A DNA stretch of 64,000 nucleotides from Mytilus galloprovincialis (taxonomy: Eukaryota; Mollusca; Bivalvia; Mytilida; Mytilidae), in assembly GCF_965363235.1 (NCBI RefSeq), contig NC_134843.1:4898001-4962000 (forward strand), written 5' to 3'. How positions within the stretch are numbered: the stretch's first letter is position 1; every line of letters begins with the position of its first letter. A model generated the notes under the pieces. The model was not told where the DNA came from. It searched no databases and was given only the letters and a program-made list of their open reading frames with translations. Of the stretch, positions 12,137 through 24,715 are shown piece by piece. Position numbers and translations under genes: made by a program.

Positions 12137-13417
12137 ATTTCATTGGTTGTAATTTTTATTTTATCATGAATTAGATTTGAACAGGACTTGGGGAATGAAG
12201 GTAAAGACCGAATGTCAGTTTTAGTCTTATATATGTACTTTAATTTTAGTCTTACATGTATTTATGTGTACATATATCACTGATTCAGTGGCGATGGTGA
12301 ATAGCTATATATAGACACTGACAAGTCTTGGATAACATTTTATAGTTTTGAATGTTTCTTCATCAGTTGACTAAAATTAGGTGGAGGTATGTTTTTATTT
12401 CCAACAGAGGGGCACTCATGCTCAACCTATATCAGTTTGTGAATGAAGCGATTGATAGTTGCCAGACACTGAATGATTATACCACAAATTTGTGAAAGTT
12501 TTAACCTATGCATATATACTTTAAATACGATAAAAAAAAATCATGTCTTTTTCAGGACTTCTGATCCAACCATGTAGAATGGCATGTTGATGAGATATGA
12601 TTCTGGTTGATGGATGTTCATGAAGGACCTGTAGTACAAAGTATATCACTGGATTGATCTCTCTGTCTAAGTGTATTATTAAAGTGCTTTGCTTTGAGCT
12701 CGGTTCATTGTTATGCAATTCATTCTTTGTGAAATAAAGATTTTACAGACAACTCTCATGTACAAGGATGTCTCAAAGTATTATCATTTCTATGTACAAT
12801 GTAAGTAACAGGGAGATAAAAGCATTTTATTTTTTGTTTGAACCAAACATTATTTGTCCATTGACCAAATTTAAAAAAAAAGAACAAATTTACACAACAA
12901 TGCTACTCCCGCTACAGCAAAATGATGCTAGGTTGTATTAATACATCTGTAATGCCTACTGATGACTCGGTCCTGAGTGTAAATGGTCATTCAATTATGT
13001 TAAAATTTAGACCAAAATTTATAAGGCCTATCTGGCTTAATTGATTTCTTAAACTATATTTCATTGTACATGTTCAACATTTTTCACTCGTTTGTTTATT
13101 TGTGTGAATCAACATTGTAACAGTAAATGTTAATTACAACAGTAACACTTTCATACCACAACAAATACTGTATTGGTATCACTTATATTTGTATTTACAT
13201 ATTAACAAAAAAAATGAAAAGAGAATAATTTTGCAATACCATTTTCATATTGAATGCTATAACTTTTTAGATATTTGGACATATTAAATAAATGTTTATA
13301 ATATCCACTTGACATGCATGAAATTCTTTCAGATAACTTTTGGAGCAGTTATGAGTCTTTGAAGCATGCTCACAAAGGTTCTTTCGGTGATATCATTTTC
13401 ATATTGGTCAAATAAAA

Positions 13418-14035
13418 TTGAGAATGGAAATGGGGAATGTGTCAAAGAGACAACAACCCGACCAAATAAAAAACAACAGCAGAAGGTCACCAACAGGTCT
13501 TCAATGTAGCGAGAAATTCCCGCACCCGGAGGCGTCCTTCAGCTGGCCCCTAAACAAATATATATACTAGTTCAGTGATAATGAACGCCATACTAATTTC
13601 CAAATTGTACACAAGAAACTAAAATTAAAATAATACAAGACTAACAAAGGCCAGAGGCTCCTGACTTGGGACAGGCGCAAAAATGCGGCGGGGTTAAACA
13701 TGTTTGTGAGATCTCAACCCTCCCCCTATACCTCTAACCAATGTAGAAAAGTAAACGCATAACAATACGCACATTAAAATTCAGTTCAAGAGAAGTCCGA
13801 GTCTGATGTCAGAAGATGTAACCAAAGAAAATAAACAAAATGACAATAATACATAAATAACAACAGACTACTAGCAGTTAACTGACATGCCAGCTCCAGA
13901 CTTCAATTAAACTGACTGAAAGATTATGATTTCATCATATGTACATCAGGCACAATCCTTCCCGTTAGGGGTTTAGTATCATACCATCATAACATATATG
14001 AGAAGAACATAACCCGTGTCATGCCAACAACTGTT
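13418..14035 (+). repeat. Abundant dispersed repeat (family with CCGGAGGCGTCCTTCAGCTG)
   Basis: It begins ATTGAGAATGGAAATGGGGA and runs through a conserved block with GGAGGCGTCCTTCAGCTGGC and GGGACAGGCGCAAAAATGCG. Partial copies occur in the same direction at about 23103-23280 and reversed at about 37975-38265. It joins without a break to the retroelement-like frame at 14037-14423, so both may be parts of one longer element. Confidence 0.75.
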
Positions 14036-14036
14036 T

Positions 14037-14423
14037 TTAGAATAAATGTGTTAAGTTCCGACGCAAAGACCTTATCAGTGACTCAATATTAACGCCAAAA
14101 TATGCAATCTTTAATGACTTGACAACAGTATCGTAATTATATCCCTTCTTAATAAGTCTATTCAAAGGTTTTTTAAGTTTCTGAGGTGAATACTGACACC
14201 TTTGTGCTTTATAAAGAATATTTCCATAAAAAATTGGATGTGAAATACCTGAACGTATAAGAAGTCTGCATGTTGAGCTATATTTACGAATGATGTCTTT
14301 ATACCGATGATAAAATTTAGTAAATGTTTTGACTAGTTTGTGATATCGAAAACCCAAAGTTTGTTTTGCTTTCACCAGCTTTGAAGGAGATATAATTATC
14401 AAAGAATTGATAGAAAACAACAC
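14037..14423 (-). pseudogene. Fragment of a retroelement-type protein
   Basis: An open frame of 128 codons on the minus strand contains a basic, Lys/Arg-rich segment (for example FRYHKLVKTFTKFYHRYKDI and SGISHPIFYGNILYKAQRC). I recognise it only as resembling the part downstream of the reverse transcriptase in a retroelement protein repeated in mussel genomes; this is memory, not a search. No catalytic motif is present. The start Met lies in sequence that seems foreign to the element (a junction near 14360-14390), so this is a remnant and not a functional gene. Confidence 0.4.
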
Positions 14424-14495
14424 AGAAGCTTACTTTCTAGCTCATCAGGCCAAAGCATCATGTTAGGCATTGTCATTACTAAAAACCAATAAATG

Positions 14496-15215
14496 TCTTC
14501 TAATCTGAGGATCAATTCAACATTTTAAAGTGTTTTACTAATGATACTGACAAGTCACCACAAAGATATATAAATAGAACCATACAAATAGTTAGCAAAT
14601 ACATATAAAAAAAGATGTGATATGATTGCCAATGATACAATTCTCCGCAACAGACCAAAATGACATAGAAATTAACAATTACAGGTCACCGCACAACCTT
14701 CAACAATGAGAAAAGCTAATACAGCATAGTCAGCTATAAAAGGTCTCGAAATGACAATGTAAAACAATTCAAAGGAGAAAAATAACAGGCTTATTTATGT
14801 ACAAAATATAAAGAAAAAACGAATATGTAACACATAAACAAACGACAACCACTGAATTACAGTCTACTTATATCATGTTCTCAGATATCATCTCTCAATT
14901 TAAAAAAATCACGAAAAATTGAACCTATTATGTGTTGCTCTCCTAGCTATAGAATGTATCCAAAATCAAAGATGTGGACATATTCTATCATAATCATTTG
15001 GTAACTAATGCAATTAGTGTCTCTTCCATGGCCGTCTTGAACATAAAAACTAAACTAAATATAAAATAAACAACACTCCTAATGCTCAGGTTGGTTGTCA
15101 TCGTGCAACACAGTTAATAACAGATATAGGAAAATCATAGAACTACATTTATCATAAAACACTGTCAAACATCCAAACATACTATCCACACTCATCTGTG
15201 TCCACACTTGTTTTA
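14496..15215 (+). repeat. Dispersed repeat, uninterrupted copy
   Basis: About 720 bp closely match 38792-40698, where a Tc1-like element has been inserted. Shared landmarks are TCTTCTAATCTGAGGATCAA, GATGTGATATGATTGCCAAT and CATCTGTGTCCACACTTGTT. At the insertion point this copy reads GATATATAAATAG, which is the empty site. The segment near 14610-14710 belongs to the abundant GATGTGGTATGATTGCC family. Confidence 0.85.
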
Positions 15216-15534
15216 AAACAAAATATATGAATTTGTTGTTATTGTTACAAAACTCAAGACTTAAAATGTACCAGATTGACTTTTTTGATAAAATATTCCC
15301 TCATCAGAAGTGAAGTTATAGGCTACATAAAAAGCATTACGAGTTTGAACAGAGGTATACTACTGTTACCTTTATTTACCCGGTTGAATCGTGCAAATGA
15401 TGACACAAACTTCAGTGGTATCAATCAGAGATATAGTAATAACAAGATCAATATATAAATAAAGTAACGCATGTTTCAGTTAAGACGTTATTTATATCTC
15501 CTTGTTTTAATCGCATTTATAGATTCATGTATAT

Positions 15535-15735
15535 TTGTGTAGTTATTTCCCTTCTATATTAATATGCAAATATAGTATACCATTTCGAAGATTAACATCA
15601 CGTGTATCTATCTTTATATAGATTTGAAACGTGTAACATGATATGCCTGGTCCGGAAGAGTTGGGTTATCCAATATTGAATATTACTATATCTACTTCCA
15701 GCTTAATATTTGACCAAGCCCATTTATTTTTGAAT
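15535..15735 (+). repeat. Direct repeat, left copy (pairs with 20105-20300)
   Basis: About 200 bp match the right copy almost base for base in the second half (CATGATATGCCTGGTCCGGA and GGGTTATCCAATATTGAATA). Similarity fades to the left of TTAATATGCAAATAT. The copies are 4.6 kb apart in the same orientation. Confidence 0.8.
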
Positions 15736-16530
15736 TTACTTATTGTGCACAATGGATTGGTTGATTTTTCGAAAGATTTTTGTTTTCATAGTTGGAATAA
15801 GACTGCATAAAATCAGGGAGTAATGGTAAAAAGGGCTTAGACTTGGTGTGAAACCCTCATGTTGAATGCAGGCACTTAGGAGTAGTGTTTTATCTTTATC
15901 ATTTGCTGTTTTACGGATATTTTGCAACAAAATTCTTTCCGTGATACTATCAATCCTTTTTTCTTTTAATTTATCATATGTTTAACATGTTTAATACTAG
16001 CATGTAAAAGTCGCCTCGTCTGTGATCTATAAATAACGTCTTTTGTGGTAGCATGAAGACATTTGTGGACGTTATGTAGAGTGAATCAAATTATTTGTTG
16101 AGAAATAATTAATAAAGATTTGCAAAAAATAGCGTCTGGTGATATGTGCGGCGGTAGTTATGTTGGTTTTTAAAGAATCATTTTATTCTAGCAGATACCA
16201 ATGTCTTGAGAGAAAGCGAATGTTCGGGGGGGGGGGGGGGTCACACAAAAAAGTACTGCAAAAAGGTGACGGGGGAAAAAGTCACCGACGAAAGAGATAT
16301 CACTGGAACAAAAGTTAATATATACATTTTGTATGAACATTTTCATATGGTCTGCACATCTATATCGGGGGAAATGTCACAATATATTTTGTATTAAAAT
16401 GGTCATAACGTCACAAATATAGGGGAAAAGTCACATTATGTGTTTTTCTATGAAAACAGTTTAAAGGTAACATTTATATATTGGAAACAAATCCCGATGC
16501 TTTCTGGGATGTATAATTTTACTTATTCAT

Positions 16531-16980
16531 ATAAAATGAAATTCAAAACAGTGTGACTGTGGCCATTGATTGACACATTAAATTCATCCATTGACTGGGA
16601 CAATTTACGTGAACGTTTGTCTGTAACGACCACTGTTCACGACGTACCTACGTTAGACATTTAAAATGTGGGGTCACCAAAGGTTTCTTAACGCCTTTAA
16701 TTATAAAATAATTCAAAAAATTAATCAGGAATAACCTTTATGTTTTGATTTATATAATTGATATAAATCAAAACATCGTGTTATTTCTGATTAGTTTTTC
16801 GAATTACTTTATTAAGGTGTTGAGAACCTTTGGTGACCCCATAGTTTAGGTGTCTTTAAAAAGTACATAGTGAGCAGTAGTTGTTACATACAAACGTTCA
16901 CTAAATTGTCCCAGTCAATGGATGAATTTAATGTGTCAATCAATGGCCACAGCCACACTGTTTTGAATTTCATTCTATTT
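16531..16980. repeat. Large palindrome (two arms of about 220 bp)
   Basis: The segment reads nearly the same on both strands. The outer words are ATGAAATTCAAAACAGTGTG on the left and their complement at 16952-16974. The middle marker AATGTGGGGTCACCAAAGGT pairs with CCTTTGGTGACCCCA. The centre lies near 16758 (TTTTGATTTATAT / ATATAAATCAAAA). Arms are imperfect, which suggests an old foldback or long-TIR miniature element. Confidence 0.85.
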
Positions 16981-17334
16981 TGCATTTAACCTGTGATTTC
17001 TTTTCTTGTATTTCTTTTCATGTGTTGACCAATAGGATAGATATTTCAAAAAGGAAAGTGTAAATCTATGTTCTAGTGCTGTTCGTACGTACATATGCAG
17101 TGTGGGATGTAAAAGTAGCATAATATCGGTTCCACTTCCCGGCACTTCTACGTGTGCGTAATACAGTGCATTAACTTTCTAATGCTTCAATAAACTGTTT
17201 GTAACAAAGTTAAATGTATGTTCATTTTCAACGTTCCTTCTTTTCCCAGTCGCAACCGAATTCCACAAGCTCACTGCCAGGCTTGTTTTGTTTACATATC
17301 GTTGTCAATATAATTTAAATTTATGCGATTGTCA

Positions 17335-17490
17335 TACAAGTGAGAGGTTTAGCTAGCTATAAAACCGGGTTTATAGCTTGCTGTTGGATGTGAGCGAAGG
17401 CTCCGTGTTCAAGACCGAACTTTGACCTGTAATGGTTTACTTTTACAAATTGTGACGGAGAGTTGTCTCATTGGCACTCATACCATATCT
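17335..17490 (-). repeat. Reversed copy of an abundant dispersed repeat
   Basis: The stretch from AGAGGTTTAGCTAGCTATAA to ATACCATATCTCTTATAT is the reverse complement of part of 20703-21060 (shared AGCAAGCTATAAA, GGAGCC, CAATGAGACAACTCTCC). No coding function is seen. Confidence 0.6.
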
Positions 17491-17736
17491 CTTATATTTA
17501 ATTAATCCACCATTTACCACATAAAGACATCTCTTTTTTTCCAAGTCAAGAATATGACAGTTGGTTTCCTTTTGTTTAATGGGATTCACTTTTGATTTTG
17601 CCGTTTGATGAAGAATTTTCCGTTTTGAATTTTCCTAGAAGGTCGGTATTGTTGTTATTTGACTTTTGGATATGCACCATTTGTCCATGACTGTACAATC
17701 GGCAATTCTCGGGTGAATTTGTTACTCTTATTTCAG

Positions 17737-17864
17737 CCGTTAGATAAAAGTACGGAATCGGCCGAGCTCCGTTAGATAAAGGTACGGAATCGGCCGAGTT
17801 CCGTTAGATAAAGGTACGGAATCGGCCGAGTTCCGTTAGATAAAGGTACGGAATCGGCCGAGTT
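17737..17864 (+). repeat. 32-bp tandem repeat, four copies
   Basis: The unit is CCGTTAGATAAAGGTACGGA followed by ATCGGCCGAGTT. It is repeated exactly four times with only three or so substitutions, mostly in the first unit. The unit is GC-richer than its surroundings. Its near-identity points to recent expansion. Confidence 0.95.
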
Positions 17865-18104
17865 GTGACGAATACAATACTCTACTAGTCAAGCCAATAA
17901 TAAAAACACAACGTTATATCGAGCATTCAATTTAGAAATTATTAATTTGAGTTGAGTTTCCAAGATAAAGGTCAATTTAAAAGAGTCGAAAAATAATAGA
18001 CGCCAAGAGGAAGGTGCATGGTTCTAGCAGCATGAAAAATTAAAAAAAAAACCTGATACAAATAAAGTTATCTAACGATAGACATTACTTCTTTATATAT
18101 ATAA

Positions 18105-20026
18105 GACTCAGATCGACGTTCGGTCTTTAATCGACGTCCGTTCCCCAAATCGACGTCCAAATCTGTCGTCACAATAAAATAACATTCCAAATCGACGGTC
18201 CAAATGTTATGCCTCTCTAATCGACGTCCAATTTTTAGCTTCTCTAATCAACGTCCGTTTTTGAAACAGAATACAAAACTGAACAGAAGCGATAGCAGCT
18301 GAAACCTTATGACCTTTAAATATAATAATATATATTTAAAAATATATATATATCACAAAGTAGACTAAGCATGTAAACAGGTTGTGATATCAATTTTTAA
18401 ATTTCAGAGATTACATCATTATGAAAAATAAGGAGATGTGGTATGATTTTCAAAAGGACAAATATCCATATAGTTCAAATAAAGTAATGTGAGCAATTAT
18501 ATGCAACTGTACGACTTCCAACAATGATTTAAAAAAGGCTACAAAAGGCCACGACATGAATAATGTAAACAACTCAAATCAGAAAATTAACGGTCTTAAT
18601 TATGAAAAAAAAAACAATTCCGAAAAGCAAATAGGACCGACATAAAGCATCGACAACCACTGCATTGCATGCCCATAAAGAATATGTTGGGGATAAACAT
18701 GTGTGTCAACACTTAACTTAGAACAGTTGTGATACAGCACAACATAAAAAAATGCCAATTTCTTGCGTATATGTTTCACTTCAGGTAAAAAATTTGTTAA
18801 AAATATCTTACAGAGTCTAAATTAAGCTGTACTTCTTTATTTTGTCTTTTGTTGAAGACTGAATAATGCTCCTAGATGTCGTTTGGTTTTCTTTGTCGTT
18901 TGGTTGCTTTCTCATTGACCTACACTTACATGCGTTTAGTAATATGAAAATGAATGACACACGATTTTGTAAATCGATTGGATTAACTTTTTCTGAAGAT
19001 ACACATTAAGTGCATGTCATCTATTTCGAGTTGAAAAAATCTATATGGACAGTATGACTTTTTTTGTGTAAATGTTTAAAAGTTTAATTGTCAATAGCTA
19101 CAAAACATGTACATGTATAATTATCGCACCGCGGGTAAATTATCACGTTATGATTGGTTTAACGCCGTCACGTGGTGACCACCTATGAGACCATAGGGGA
19201 CCCCCTATGAAACCATAGGGGGTTAGTAAATTTCATAGGGGGTTCATGACGCGTTAATGGTGACGTCATCTATTACGGTTGTTGTATTTCATTGTTTATT
19301 TTTCATCAAAACGCAGCAGAAAAAGTCCAGGGTGCGATAAATTCGTTATACGGTTAACCACTGACCCCATACGGACCATAAATGGTGAATAAAATCCATA
19401 GGGGGTTCGGCCGGGGGTCAGTAGCGAACCATGTAACTTATAGTATACGTGCAGTAATTTATTATTTATTGCTATTGGACATTAATTGGGCGTCGTTTTG
19501 GCAATACGTACCGATTATCAGGTTATCTGCATGTTGATATCGTAAAATATCAGCTGCGAGACATAATATGAAGCTTTTTGTCGAGTGAGCGTAGCGAACG
19601 AGATCAAAAAGCCTTCATATAATGTCAAGCAGCTGATATTTTACAATATCAATATGCAGATAATCTGATAATCGATTTATCGGGCTATATTTGCGTGTTT
19701 CAGAAGTGTTTTCTTTGTTTCACCAGCACACAAAAGATGACTTGATAAGTTCGGGTCAAAGTTATTAACGTCGGTTCAAACATTATGACGTCGCTGATAT
19801 GTCCGGGTCAAAGTTATTAAGGCCGGGTCAACGTATTTGACGTCACAAAGACATGATACGGAATAATATTAAGAGCTGAACAGAGTGATATAGACAGTGG
19901 GACGACCGATAAATGACGTTACATTGGACGTCCATAAGAGTGTTTCAAAATATTAGACGTCGAGTTGAGGAACAGACATCGATTAGGGACCGGGCGTCGA
20001 TTAGAGACCGGACGTCGATCTGAGTC
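18105..20026. mobile_element. 1.9 kb TIR element with subterminal TCGACGT arrays
   Basis: The left end GACTCAGATCGACGTTCGGT is mirrored by the right end ACGTCGATCTGAGTC, and TAA flanks both sides (18102-18104 and 20027-20029). Each end carries repeated words of the type AATCGACGTCC over 150-300 bp. No transposase is visible. Nested inside are a dispersed repeat (about 18428-18670), a block with repeated CCATAGGGGGTT (about 19190-19420) and a hairpin (19512-19674). It is non-autonomous, of unknown superfamily. Confidence 0.75.
19512..19674. repeat. Hairpin-type miniature element
   Basis: Arms of about 70 bp are near-complementary (CGATTATCAGGTTATCTGCA against TGCAGATAATCTGATAATCG) around a loop containing GAGTGAGCGTAGCGAACGAG. 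It lies inside the element at 18105-20026. Confidence 0.8.
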
Positions 20027-20104
20027 TAACATATATAAATTATGTATATATATATCTACTCGTTTTCGTCGTATAAAAGATTGAATGTTTACCTGCACAA
20101 AATG

Positions 20105-20300
20105 ATATGTAGTGATTTCCCTTTAATATGCAAATATCGTATACCGTTTTATAGATTAACTTCGCATTTATCTACCTTTATATAGATTTAAAACGTGTAA
20201 CATGATATGCCTGGTCCGGAAGAGTTGGGTTATCCAATATTGAATATTACTATATCTACTTCCAGCTCAATATTTGACCAAGCCCATTCTTTTTGTTCTT
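20105..20300 (+). repeat. Direct repeat, right copy (pairs with 15535-15735)
   Basis: It matches the left copy through CATGATATGCCTGGTCCGGA and the next 90 bp with very few changes. The 69-codon open frame starting here at 20207 runs out of the repeat and is not a credible gene. Confidence 0.8.
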
Positions 20301-20702
20301 TGAATATACAATCATCTTCTCTTGAAAGGCAATCTTGTTTGAATAGCTCTATATTGGTGTTATCTTTGATTAAGACTTACGACTTTCAATATAATACACA
20401 TAAAATACTTTTTTAATATATTCAATAGTTTTGTAAAATTTTCTTTTATCCTTTCTTAACATATTTCCTCTTATATTTGCTGTATCTTCCAATTCCTTAG
20501 TAAACATTGACATTTTAATCGACAACATGGATTAATTATGTTTAGTTTTAAAAAAATTGACATAGTATTTTTGATTTGTGACTTAATCAACAAAATATAG
20601 TATAGCAAAATTATAGGAATAACAATACAAAAGCTTACGATTTTATATAACAAATTAAATATAGTTTATAATTTTCTGATAACAAATCCTTTACCCTAGT
20701 AC

Positions 20703-21060
20703 TAAATAGATATGAGAAGATGTGGTATGATATCCAATGAGACGACGCTCCATTCAAGTCACAATGTTTACAAGTAAACCGTTAGAGGTGAAATTATGGT
20801 CTTCAACGCGGAGCCTTGTCTCACACCGAACAGCAAGCTATAAAGGACCAAATGATGACTAGTATAAAACCATTCAAACGGAAAAACCAACGGGCGAATC
20901 AATGTAAAAACCGAGAAACAAGAAAACACGTATGAACAACATCAACAAACGACAACTACTGAACATCATACTGCTGACTTAGGATGGGTACAAACAAATG
21001 CAGCGGGTTTAAACGTTTCAATAGGTACCAACCTGCACCCTTATCAGAAACAATAGTGTA
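20703..21060 (+). repeat. Abundant dispersed repeat, longer copy
   Basis: It begins GAAGATGTGGTATGATATCC and extends through GAACAGCAAGCTATAAAGGA and ACAAACGACAACTACTGAAC to a GCAGCGGGTTTAAACG block. A reversed part is at 17335-17490. The family is also represented at about 1571, 14610, 18428, 27070, 32426, 40090, 51125, 58765 and 62490. Confidence 0.7.
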
Positions 21061-24000
21061 ACATCACTACATAGAAAGACACACTATAAAATAGCATTTG
21101 AAATGGCTCAACTGAATCAAACGATATATTAAAACAAGTGAACATACACTGAACGAATAAATTTAATCTATAATATAATGTAAATACAAATTCAATAAAA
21201 TAATGGGTGAATAAATACAGGCAACAGTAGTATACCGCTGTGAGATGTTAAACAATTTTAAAAATTGTTCAACAATAACCTTGAACAAAAAGCCTTCAAA
21301 TACAATAATATACACAGGTAAATGAAAATAATTGTGTCCGTTTTTGGTGATATCCACTTGACGTGACTCTGTAGTTATACATCCTGTCATTGTTTTATTG
21401 CTCTATGATAATGTTTGTATTCTTGTTTTTCATTTTTGCTAATGTACTTTGTCTCTATGCTCTTTTGTGTTTTTATGATACCAATAATGCGGCTCTGTAC
21501 TTTAACATCCCGTCTTTGTGGTATTGTGCTATGGTTAATTTTTCATATTCAGTCTCTTGATTGGCCATAGTTTATTCTGAATAAATCCTGCAATTATTCA
21601 TTTTATTCTGTTTTGAATAATATTGCTTATACATTGTGTGAGAGGTTTCTTTGCACATTACTTACATACACACATAAGTCCTTAAAATGAATATGTACGA
21701 GTTGAATGCAGTTGTTAATTTCAATTTTAATTATTGAGAAGTTGATATATCTCAGTTTTTTATCTTATGATCCCCTATTGATGGTCTGTACAGGGAAATA
21801 GAGATCACGTTTCTTGTCCTGGAACGAACATGTTAAACATTTAGCAGTTGGGTTCTGCTCTGGTTTGAAAATTGAAACAAAAACTCTACAGTTTTCTACA
21901 TAAGAAAATGCCTGCACCAATAGTTTATATACAAAGTACAAATTTGAAGAGCATTGAGGATCCAAAATTCCTAAAAGTTGTTCCAAATACGGCTAAGGTA
22001 TATTCCAAGTCAGGAATATGACAGTTGATATCCATTTGTTTGATATGTTTGAGCTTTTAATTTTGCCATTTCCGTTTTGAATTTTCCTCGGAGTTCAGTA
22101 TTTTTGTGATTTTACTTTTTACTGATGGAAGACCCTGTTTTTGTTGAGCTAAATTGTTAATATCTGACACTCACATTTAATGGTCCCTACTGATAAATTA
22201 TCATTTGAATTGCTATGTTGTTTTCTCCCGTCTCGGGTGATTTAAAAGTGGGCCAATTAAACAACATTAAAATACGTACTTTATATACATGGCTATCTTG
22301 TAAATAAACTGCAAAAACACCAAACATATGTTTATGTATATTTAGTATAAGTTTATTATTATTACTAATATATGTATAGCTAACAGCTACAAGCTGATGA
22401 ATAATTATTGTTAACATGCTATTATTATGTTTGCTGTTCGCGTAAGTCATTATTCCCCTATCGTACCTCATGATTATTTTTTTTTGTTGTACAAATTACG
22501 AAGATTTGTATCATACCATGTTTAACAAGTAGTCTTATATAAACCATAATTTTTTTTTTACTACTGTTTGTTTTCGTCTCGTTTTTCATTGGTGTCGCCT
22601 GGGATTTTTTCCCAACTTCTTGTTATGATAGGTCTCTTGGTAGCTACGATTTCTTCTACAGCGACTTTATTTTATCATGAATTATATGTAATACATAATT
22701 GAAGAAATGTAAAGTGTGTTTTGCATCTAATTAAATGTTTTGACAAAAAGCAACATGTACTCAATCTTATGTTACAGTGTGTTAAGAATGCCACAATCTG
22801 CATGATAAAATTACATATGATTATAAACGAAATGTAACGAAAGGATATTTAAAAAAAATAACTTACGTTCCAACCGTATAAATAGATAAATTGTTTGCAA
22901 TGCTTTCGTTAGTTTTGGAGTATTTATTTTATCAAAATATATTAATTCAATGAGGTAGTTCAATAAAATGCTCATATTTGAAAACTTTTCAATGAATGCC
23001 CAATTGATCATTTAAATATTTTGAAATCCGAAAAGAGTAAGATACTTTCATCTTTAAATTGATTACTTGTCCAAATATCTTTTTTTTCACTCCACCATAC
23101 AGTTAGAATTGAGGATGGAAACGGGGAATGTGTCAAAGAGAAGAAAACAGTCCAAGGCCACCAATGGGTGTTCAATGTAACAAGAAAATCCAGCAACCGG
23201 AGGCGGGTTTTGGCTGGCTTCTATACAATAATTTATTGTAGTTCAGCGAAATGGACTCCACACTTAACTCCAAACTGTATGTTTTTACGATTTTAATTCC
23301 TTTTTTTCGACAACGAAACAAAGCTCAGATAAAATGAGAACTTCATATTATTCGAGATAAAATTTATATCAATACATTACAGCAGATAGGCGAAAGATAC
23401 CAAACGGACAGTCAAACTCATAGATAGAAAATAAACTGACAACTCCATGGCTAAAAAATATAAAAATAAAAACCTTACAAATAATAGTACACAAGGCACA
23501 ACATAGAAAATTAGACTAAGCAACACGAAAAAGCTGTTCAATATTTGTGACAATATATAATTTACAAAAATATATACATCAGATGAATCTTAATTGCATT
23601 AGCAACAACATTGCTTAGAAAAATAAGAAGGTATATAAAGATTAAACATAATCCCTGAAATTTCAAGTTAATTTATTATCTCTCATACTGTGGATTCATT
23701 TATTTTCGTGGGTACCAATTTTCGTGGATGATGGACAATTCGTGGACTTTTAATTCCGTGGTTTAGCCGAATCTTGCATACAAGCCTTTAGAAAAAGGTT
23801 CATTCGTTGAACATTTAATATCATGGTTCACCTGTACACACGGTATCCACGCAAATTGGTATCCAATGCATAATAATGAATCCACGTTACTACAAATTCT
23901 CTATGACATATACGAGAAAATTACAATTTAATAAAAATAAGAAAAAAAAAAAATTATGCAGAGATCATGTTTTATGACGCATACTATTGTACAACATATA

Positions 24001-24715
24001 AACTGATACATAATTTATGATCTTTAATTTCTATGCCGCCTTTAAATAATTATACATGGTTGTTGGATAAGTTTTTTGATTCAGTTCAATGAAAAAGAAA
24101 AAGATTGCTTTCGTGTATTTTGCCATGAACAATAATCTTTTGGCAATACTATCTAAGTGTATATAATTGTACAAATCAACACAAACATACAATTATCTTC
24201 AATATTGTTCATTTTACAAAATTAACAAACACGATTGTTCTAAATATATTGTCATAGCGACCGGTTTCTATATTAATTTTAAACTTCCAGTACATAATAT
24301 GGTAACTATATATATCTGTATGTATTCAAATCATTTATATTATATATATATATGAATTGGCGATTTCAGGTTCTTGACTTTCGAAATAAAAATAAACAAT
24401 TACGGGCACCCAACTGTCTCGAAAGATAACAACATTTGTTTTGTCTGTATTTGCAGATAAGTTTATCTGATAATATTTACAAAGCATCGGGAGACTTATC
24501 TGGCAGAACGGTTTCGTCAACAAAATATTTCAAATATATGATATAACCATATAGTTCGATTATTTCACCGATAGTATCCACTTGCAGATCACCAATTACA
24601 TCGTTAATGAATGATACTAATAAGAGCGGAGAGCATTGTTGTCCTGTTTCGCACCAACAAAATTATCACCGAAACACATCAGATAAGACTATCGTATTGA
24701 ATGATTATCATTAAA
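21061..24715. other. Intergenic region downstream of the first TLR gene
   Basis: No host gene is seen. About 21895-21990 is a reversed piece of the repeat found at 31850-32008. From about 22190 onward the sequence aligns with 32070 onward as part of the segmental duplication, interrupted by a dispersed repeat (about 23103-23280) and a miniature element (23689-23886). The final 700 bp before the TLR stop codon should include its 3' untranslated region. Confidence 0.55.
23689..23886. mobile_element. Palindromic miniature element (TGTGGATTCATT termini)
   Basis: The left end TGTGGATTCATTTATTTTCG and GGTACCAATTTTCGTGGAT are mirrored by CACGCAAATTGGTATCC and AATGAATCCACG at the right. The element is about 200 bp with no coding content and looks like a common bivalve miniature inverted-repeat element (recognition from memory). 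Confidence 0.7.

Larger units (their letters stand above)
6930..13417. other. Intergenic stretch with scattered repeats
   Basis: I see no gene in this 6.5 kb. Identified contents are a dispersed repeat (7631-7864), an AT-rich tandem array (9149-9262), reversed fragments of abundant repeats (about 9581-9965 and 11300-11470) and a small terminal-inverted-repeat element (11989-12136). The remainder is AT-rich, with stops in all frames. Confidence 0.55.

Noticed and set aside
16206-16397. 63-codon frame with a Gly run
   Set aside because: The glycines come from a G homopolymer, and the rest repeats a low-complexity block.
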